A DNA stretch of 12,094 nucleotides from Thermoanaerobaculia bacterium. Its GTDB lineage: Bacteria; Acidobacteriota; Thermoanaerobaculia; Multivoradales; JAHEKO01. Below the pieces are notes generated by a model. It was not told the origin of the DNA. It was given only the letters and a program-made list of their open reading frames with translations, and made no database searches. Below, piece after piece: positions 8,240-12,094 of this stretch. The stretch is from positions 1-12,094 of the forward strand of contig JARFQS010000336.1 in assembly GCA_029287645.1 (NCBI GenBank), given 5' to 3'. Made by a program: the position numbers and the translations under genes. Each line of letters opens with the position of its first letter. Position 1 is the first letter of the stretch.

Positions 8240-8659
8240 ATGTCGAATCCCTCCAAGCGGTGGCTCTTCACTCTGCTGGGGCTGGCCCTGGTCGTCACCC
8301 TGGTCCTGAGCTACGGTGGAGAAGACCGCTATCCGTTGATGGTGATCTCGGGTCCCACCGACCTCCGAAGCTTCGAGATCGGGGTGGAGGAGGGCGAGAC
8401 TCTCTGGTCCATCGCCGCCGAGGAACCTCGGACTCTGCGCCAAATCGAGTACGGCACGGTTCCAGTCGGTTTTCGGCAGGTGGTGCCGGCGGACATCGAG
8501 CCTCCACGGGCCTTGATTGCCGGTGAGTCGTTGGAGGTCGAGATCGTGAGCCGAGAGGGGACCTTCTACCATCAGGGTCTTGCCACCAGCCCGGAGACGT
8601 TTCAATCCACGAAGAGCAGAATGGTCTTGCGAGGATCAGACCCTACGTTGCCGGACTGA
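8240..8659 (+). CDS. Small single-pass membrane protein of unknown function
   Basis: A 139-residue protein I do not recognise. One hydrophobic helix (about residues 8-24) follows a short basic N-terminus (MSNPSKR), so the remaining ~115 residues probably sit outside the cytoplasm, anchored or after cleavage. The outer part looks like a small beta-rich domain with conserved-looking positions: W56-x-I58, then I69-E-Y71-G-T-V-P75-V-G77-F78, Q80 and P83, then a G-E-S-L-E-V-E-I strand. The ATG at 8240 is chosen because it puts the basic residues directly before the helix. An earlier in-frame ATG at 8189 would overlap the RLP gene by 34 bp. No strong ribosome site is seen (AGGG at 8221-8224 is rather far). 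It lies 17 bp after the RLP stop, so it is probably co-transcribed. Its 3' end overlaps the opposing ABC-F gene. Confidence 0.68.
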   Translation: MSNPSKRWLFTLLGLALVVTLVLSYGGEDRYPLMVISGPTDLRSFEIGVEEGETLWSIAAEEPRTLRQIEYGTVPVGFRQVVPADIEPPRALIAGESLEVEIVSREGTFYHQGLATSPETFQSTKSRMVLRGSDPTLPD

Positions 8660-10571
8660 GTGCGGCGAGCTCTTCCTCGACCGCCTCCCATTCCTGCAGG
8701 AGGTCTTCGATCCGCTGGGTGAGGCGCTTCTGCTCCTGCTCGAGCTTCTTGACGTCGGCTGCGGGTGTGCGGTCGAAGTACTGCGGATCGCAGAAGATCT
8801 CGTTGATCTCGTGGACCCGGGCCTCTGCCTGTTCGATCCCCGCTGTGAGCTCGTCTCGGCGAGCGGCCAGTTTCCTCTGCTCCTTGGCCTCGTCCGCAGT
8901 ACCGCCATCGGCCCGCCGGGCCTTCCTCTTCCGCTTCTCGCGCTTGACCTTGAGCGCCACCGCATCGGAATCGAGGTGGTCGTCGCCGCACTTGGCAACG
9001 TACTCCTCGTAGGTGCCCTCGAAGGACTGCAGGCCCTGCGGAGTGATCTCGACAATGCGATCTGCCAGCTCCGAGACGAACCATCGATCATGCGAGACGA
9101 AGATCAGGGTTCCCTCGTACTCCTTCAGAGCTACGACCAGGGCCTCGATGGCTTCGAGGTCCAGATGATTGGTGGGCTCGTCGAGAATGAGAACATTGGG
9201 CTCTTGCACGGACAGGCGAGCGAACAGCAGCCGCGCTGCCTCGCCCCCTGAAAGGCTACCCAGGCGCTTGTCGACCTCTTCCCTCGAGAACAGCACCATT
9301 GCCAGGCGCGAGCGGACGAAGCCCACCGTCTCCCCGGGACAGAGCTCCCAGAGACTGGCCTCGACCGTCTGTTTCTCATTGGTGAGCTGCTGCCGGTGAT
9401 CCTGGGCGAAGTATCCCTTGTAGGTCTCGTAACCCCACTCGACTTCGCCGGCATCCGCCGCGACCTCGCCCATCGCGATCTTGAGGAGCGTCGATTTTCC
9501 GATGCCGTTGGGGCCGATAATGGCCACCCTCTCACCGCGTCGCACGGTCAGGGAAACATCATCGAGCACCTGATTGTCACCGTAGGCCTTGGAGATCCCA
9601 TCGAGCGAGATCACCTCTTTGCCGCTGGGACGCTGCTCGTGGAACCGGAAGGTGGGGTAACGGCGGGAGCTCTCGGCCAGGGGCTCGAGCTCGTCCTGAC
9701 GCTTCTCGATCAACCGGAGCTTGCTCTGCGCCTGACGCGCCTTGGTCGCCTTGGCACGGAAGCGATCCACGAAGGCCTTGTGATGGGCAATCTCTTTCTC
9801 CCGCTTCGCGAGCTCCTTCGCCATACGTTCCCGATCGCTCTGCTTGGATTGATCGAATTGAGTGTAGTTGCCCGGGTACAGACGCACCGTCTCGTAGTCG
9901 ACATCCAGGATGTCTGTGGAGACATTGTCGAGGAATCGGTGGTCGTGTGAGATTACGATGACGATTCCCGGGTACTCCTGAAGGAACTTCTCCAGCCAGC
10001 GGATGGAGAGGATGTCGAGGTGATTGGTCGGCTCGTCGAGGAGCAGGGCGTCGGGACCCGAGGCCAGTACCTGGGCCAGCAGGACCCTGAGCTTGAAGCC
10101 ACCCGACAGGGTGCCGAGTGGGTCGTGATGCACCTCGGCGGGAATCCCCAGGCCTTCCAGGATCTCTGCCGCCTGTGCCTCGACACTGTAACCGTCGTGG
10201 CGCAGGATGATGTCTTCGAGCTCCGAGTAGCGCTCGGCGTCGAACGACTCCTCGGCGCGGCTCAAGATCTCCTCCTTCTCGGCCATGGCGTGCCAGAGGT
10301 CTTCATTGCCCATGAGCACGACGTTGAGGATCGGTTCGGTGTCCTGGATGAACTGATCCTGGCGCAGGACTCCCAGCTTCAGTCGCTTCGGGATCGAGAT
10401 CGTGCCGTCGCTGGGCAGCTCATCGCCGGCCAGAATGCGCATCAAGGTCGACTTGCCTGAGCCATTGGCTCCGACCAGGCCATAGCTCTGCCCCGGGTTG
10501 AGCTGGAACGAAACGCCGGTGAAGAGGATCTGTGGGCCGAAGGCCTTGGCCAGGTTCGAGACGGAGATCAT
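8643..10571 (-). CDS. ybiT: ABC-F family ATP-binding protein, YbiT-like, with C-terminal coiled-coil extension
   Basis: A cytoplasmic 642-residue ATPase with two tandem ABC domains and no membrane segments, the layout of ABC-F proteins, which act on ribosomes. Domain 1: Walker A G34-ANGSGKS-T42, signature LSGGFKLRVLLAQ, Walker B with E180 in DEPTNHLD, switch His in ISHDHRFL. A charged linker (about 240-320, with FVDRFRAKATKARQAQSK) matches the tRNA-contacting arm. Domain 2: Walker A G353-PNGIGKS-T361, signature LSGGEAARLLFARL, E465 in DEPTNHLD, and VSHDRWFV. Start MISVSNLAKAFG, the LRQDQF segment and YPGNYTQF closely resemble E. coli YbiT. Unlike YbiT, residues about 530-642 form a Lys/Arg-then-Glu-rich coiled coil, more like the tail of Uup. 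No Shine-Dalgarno sequence precedes the ATG. Known roles are translation factor or ribosome protection; there is nothing here to suggest drug resistance. Confidence 0.92.
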   Translation of the reverse strand: MISVSNLAKAFGPQILFTGVSFQLNPGQSYGLVGANGSGKSTLMRILAGDELPSDGTISIPKRLKLGVLRQDQFIQDTEPILNVVLMGNEDLWHAMAEKEEILSRAEESFDAERYSELEDIILRHDGYSVEAQAAEILEGLGIPAEVHHDPLGTLSGGFKLRVLLAQVLASGPDALLLDEPTNHLDILSIRWLEKFLQEYPGIVIVISHDHRFLDNVSTDILDVDYETVRLYPGNYTQFDQSKQSDRERMAKELAKREKEIAHHKAFVDRFRAKATKARQAQSKLRLIEKRQDELEPLAESSRRYPTFRFHEQRPSGKEVISLDGISKAYGDNQVLDDVSLTVRRGERVAIIGPNGIGKSTLLKIAMGEVAADAGEVEWGYETYKGYFAQDHRQQLTNEKQTVEASLWELCPGETVGFVRSRLAMVLFSREEVDKRLGSLSGGEAARLLFARLSVQEPNVLILDEPTNHLDLEAIEALVVALKEYEGTLIFVSHDRWFVSELADRIVEITPQGLQSFEGTYEEYVAKCGDDHLDSDAVALKVKREKRKRKARRADGGTADEAKEQRKLAARRDELTAGIEQAEARVHEINEIFCDPQYFDRTPAADVKKLEQEQKRLTQRIEDLLQEWEAVEEELAALSPAT

Positions 10572-10597
10572 GGGACGCGAGAGGATACCATGTGGGT

Positions 10598-10619
10598 CGG
10601 GCCATGAGGACTTGGCCCG
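10598..10619. promoter_or_regulatory. 22-bp perfect dyad between divergent ABC-F and PBP genes (candidate operator)
   Basis: CGGGCCA and TGGCCCG form perfect 7-bp inverted arms around an 8-base spacer. The dyad ends 27 bases before the PBP start codon and 26 bases before the ABC-F start codon, so it sits almost exactly midway in the 75-bp divergent intergenic region (10572-10646). That placement suits a repressor or activator site controlling both genes. No clear -35/-10 pair could be read on either strand. The arms are entirely G+C apart from the innermost pair, so chance is a real alternative. Confidence 0.35.
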
Positions 10620-10646
10620 GAGGTTGCTTGTAGGTCGACCGAAGCC

Positions 10647-12094
10647 ATGTCTCTGAAGCGATCGAAGCGCCGTGCCTCGAAGCGAAAGCGGCGCAAGAAA
10701 AATTCGTCAGGCCGGTGGCGTCGCCGGTTTCTGGGCCTGCTGTTGCTGCTGGCGGTAGCGGGTACGGCCTGGCTCGTCTGGCCATTCTGGCAACTCTCGG
10801 GTCAGTTCGAGAATCGGGCGGTCAAGCAGCCGTCGAGGCTCTATGCGCGATCTCACCGCCTGGCTGTGGGGCGCAGTGAAGACCCCGCGAAGCTGATCGG
10901 CGAGCTGGAGGACCTGGGATATCGGCGTCGCAAGAGTGGAGAGCTGGCCAAAGGCGAGTTCGCCTGGGATGGAAAGCACCTGAAGGTGCATCTCCGGTCT
11001 CTTCCGACACCGTACGGATGGAACAACGGTGGCGGTCTGGAAGCCCGGTTCTCGGGACGCCATCTGGAATCCCTCGTCTGGCGTGGCAATGCGGTTCAGG
11101 AGGCCGACCTCGAGCCCCCGCTGCTTTTCTCCTTCTACGGACCGGATCGGCAGGAAAGGCGCCCGGCAGCGCTCGAGGATCTGCCCGATCATCTGGTCCT
11201 GGCCGTTCTGGCCGCCGAGGACGCCCGGTTCTACGAGCACCCCGGACTCTCGCTCACCGGCATTGTCCGCGCCGCCCTGGCCAATCTCCGCGAGGGCGGT
11301 ATTCGCCAGGGTGGCAGCACGCTGACCCAGCAGCTGGTCAAGAACCTCTTCCTGACCCAGGAGCGGACACTGGCTCGAAAGCTCCGCGAGGCGGCCCTGG
11401 CCCTGATGATCGACTGGCGCTTCGAGAAGCGAGAGATCCTGGATGCCTATCTCAACGAGATCTATTGGGGGAGCAGTGGGGGGATCAATCTCATGGGAGT
11501 CGGCTCGGCAGCCTGGGCCTATTTCGGTAAAGAGGCAGATCAGCTGGACCTCTGCGAGTCGGCAGTTCTTGCCGGCATGATTTCGTCGCCGGGAGGCTAC
11601 TCGCCGGTGGCGCGTCCCGAGAAGTCCCTCGCCAGAAGGAACTGGGTGCTGGGGCGGATGGGAGAGCTGGAATGGCTGCCTGCCGATCGCATGGCGAGAG
11701 CCGTGGAGGAGCCGCTATGCCTGGCGCCGCAGCCGGTCGGGACCCGGCATGCGGCCTACTTCCGGGACAGAGCCGCGGCGGAAGCGAAGCGACGCTTCGG
11801 CATCGAGGAGCTGGCGGATCGTGGCTACCGACTGCTGTCCACCCTCGATCGATGGGACCAGGAGGCGGCCGAGGCGATGGTGGACTGGGGCCTTCAATCC
11901 CTCGAAGAAGGCTGGGAAAAGGACAGCAAGGCGAGTGGTGACCTGCAGGCGGCCCTGGTGTCGCTGGATCCCCGGACGGGGGCGATCCTGGCCTATGTCG
12001 GAGGGCGCGACTACGGCGCCAGCCAGTTCGATCGTGCGGGCAGCGCCGAGCGCCAGGCTGGCAGCGCCTTCAAGCCCGTCGTCTACGCGACCGC
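10647..12094 (+). CDS. mrcB: Class A penicillin-binding protein, PBP1B-like (3' truncated by window)
   Basis: A bifunctional peptidoglycan synthase: it polymerises glycan from lipid II and crosslinks peptides, anchored in the inner membrane. The first 482 codons are visible. A Lys/Arg-rich cytoplasmic tail (4-27) precedes one TM helix (about 28-48). KQPSRLYARSH (60-70) opens a UB2H-like domain to about 150, the region that in E. coli PBP1B binds LpoB. The GT51 domain has its key motifs: E191-D192 in AAEDARFYEHPG (catalytic Glu), G222-GSTLTQQLVKN, RKLREAALALMID, and L269-NEIYWG with E271. The transpeptidase domain begins about 440 (LVSLDPRTGAILAYVGG) and reaches the active-site motif S473-A-F-K476 before the window ends. 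ATG 10647 is the natural start, placing the basic tail before the helix; only weak AGG/GAAG precedes it. PBP1B type is favoured over PBP1A by the UB2H segment. It is transcribed divergently from the ABC-F gene. Confidence 0.92.
   Translation, partial: MSLKRSKRRASKRKRRKKNSSGRWRRRFLGLLLLLAVAGTAWLVWPFWQLSGQFENRAVKQPSRLYARSHRLAVGRSEDPAKLIGELEDLGYRRRKSGELAKGEFAWDGKHLKVHLRSLPTPYGWNNGGGLEARFSGRHLESLVWRGNAVQEADLEPPLLFSFYGPDRQERRPAALEDLPDHLVLAVLAAEDARFYEHPGLSLTGIVRAALANLREGGIRQGGSTLTQQLVKNLFLTQERTLARKLREAALALMIDWRFEKREILDAYLNEIYWGSSGGINLMGVGSAAWAYFGKEADQLDLCESAVLAGMISSPGGYSPVARPEKSLARRNWVLGRMGELEWLPADRMARAVEEPLCLAPQPVGTRHAAYFRDRAAAEAKRRFGIEELADRGYRLLSTLDRWDQEAAEAMVDWGLQSLEEGWEKDSKASGDLQAALVSLDPRTGAILAYVGGRDYGASQFDRAGSAERQAGSAFKPVVYAT

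Noticed and set aside
8580..9950. + strand frames (8580-9251 and 9396-9950) opposite the ABC-F gene
   Set aside because: They are antisense shadows. The - strand reads through both ABC cassettes without interruption.
8643..10571. Antibiotic-resistance ABC-F (ribosome protection) gene
   Set aside because: Sequence features point to the housekeeping YbiT-like group, and nothing in the surroundings suggests an acquired resistance gene.
11018..11530. + strand frame inside the penicillin-binding protein gene
   Set aside because: It is out of frame with a continuous PBP1B reading that holds all the glycosyltransferase motifs. Its own product is Gly/Arg/Pro-rich and featureless.
1..12094. Mobile element, prophage, CRISPR array, tRNA or rRNA gene
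   Set aside because: No transposase or integrase motif, terminal repeats, regularly spaced repeats or RNA gene sequence was found on either strand.

Overview
This window is compact, high-G+C bacterial DNA (roughly 60-65% by eye) with almost no intergenic space. It carries eight protein-coding genes, two of them cut by the window edges. The organism has two membranes: it encodes a TolC-type outer-membrane channel, lipoproteins, a tripartite RND pump and a PBP1B-type penicillin-binding protein. Gene content and style would fit Acidobacteriota or another deep-branching Gram-negative phylum. That placement is inference, because no marker gene here settles it. No RNA gene, insertion sequence, phage gene or CRISPR array was seen.

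Positions 1-4981 (+) hold an efflux operon: the C-terminal part of a TolC-family channel, a lipoprotein periplasmic adaptor, and a full-length RND inner-membrane pump. Neighbouring genes overlap by 4 bp and 1 bp, so translation is probably coupled. Together they would span both membranes and export small molecules using the proton gradient. The pump has Asn at two positions where AcrB carries essential proton-relay residues.

Positions 5053-8659 (+) form a second tight cluster and the most unusual part of the window. It has a predicted lipoprotein glycoside hydrolase of family GH127 (beta-L-arabinofuranosidase-like, Zn/Cys-dependent), then a form IV RuBisCO-like protein (RLP) overlapping its stop, then a small single-pass membrane protein of unknown function. 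Sugar release outside the cytoplasm followed by RLP chemistry on a sugar-derived phosphate inside is a reasonable hypothesis. No kinase, transporter or dehydrogenase is visible to confirm it.

Positions 8643-10571 (-) encode a YbiT-like ABC-F ATPase, convergent with the small membrane protein and overlapping its 3' end by 17 bp. From 10647 to the window end (+) is a divergent class A penicillin-binding protein of PBP1B type. It has complete UB2H and glycosyltransferase regions but is cut just after the transpeptidase active-site serine. The 75-bp region between these two divergent genes holds a 22-bp perfect dyad almost exactly midway between the start codons, a candidate shared operator.
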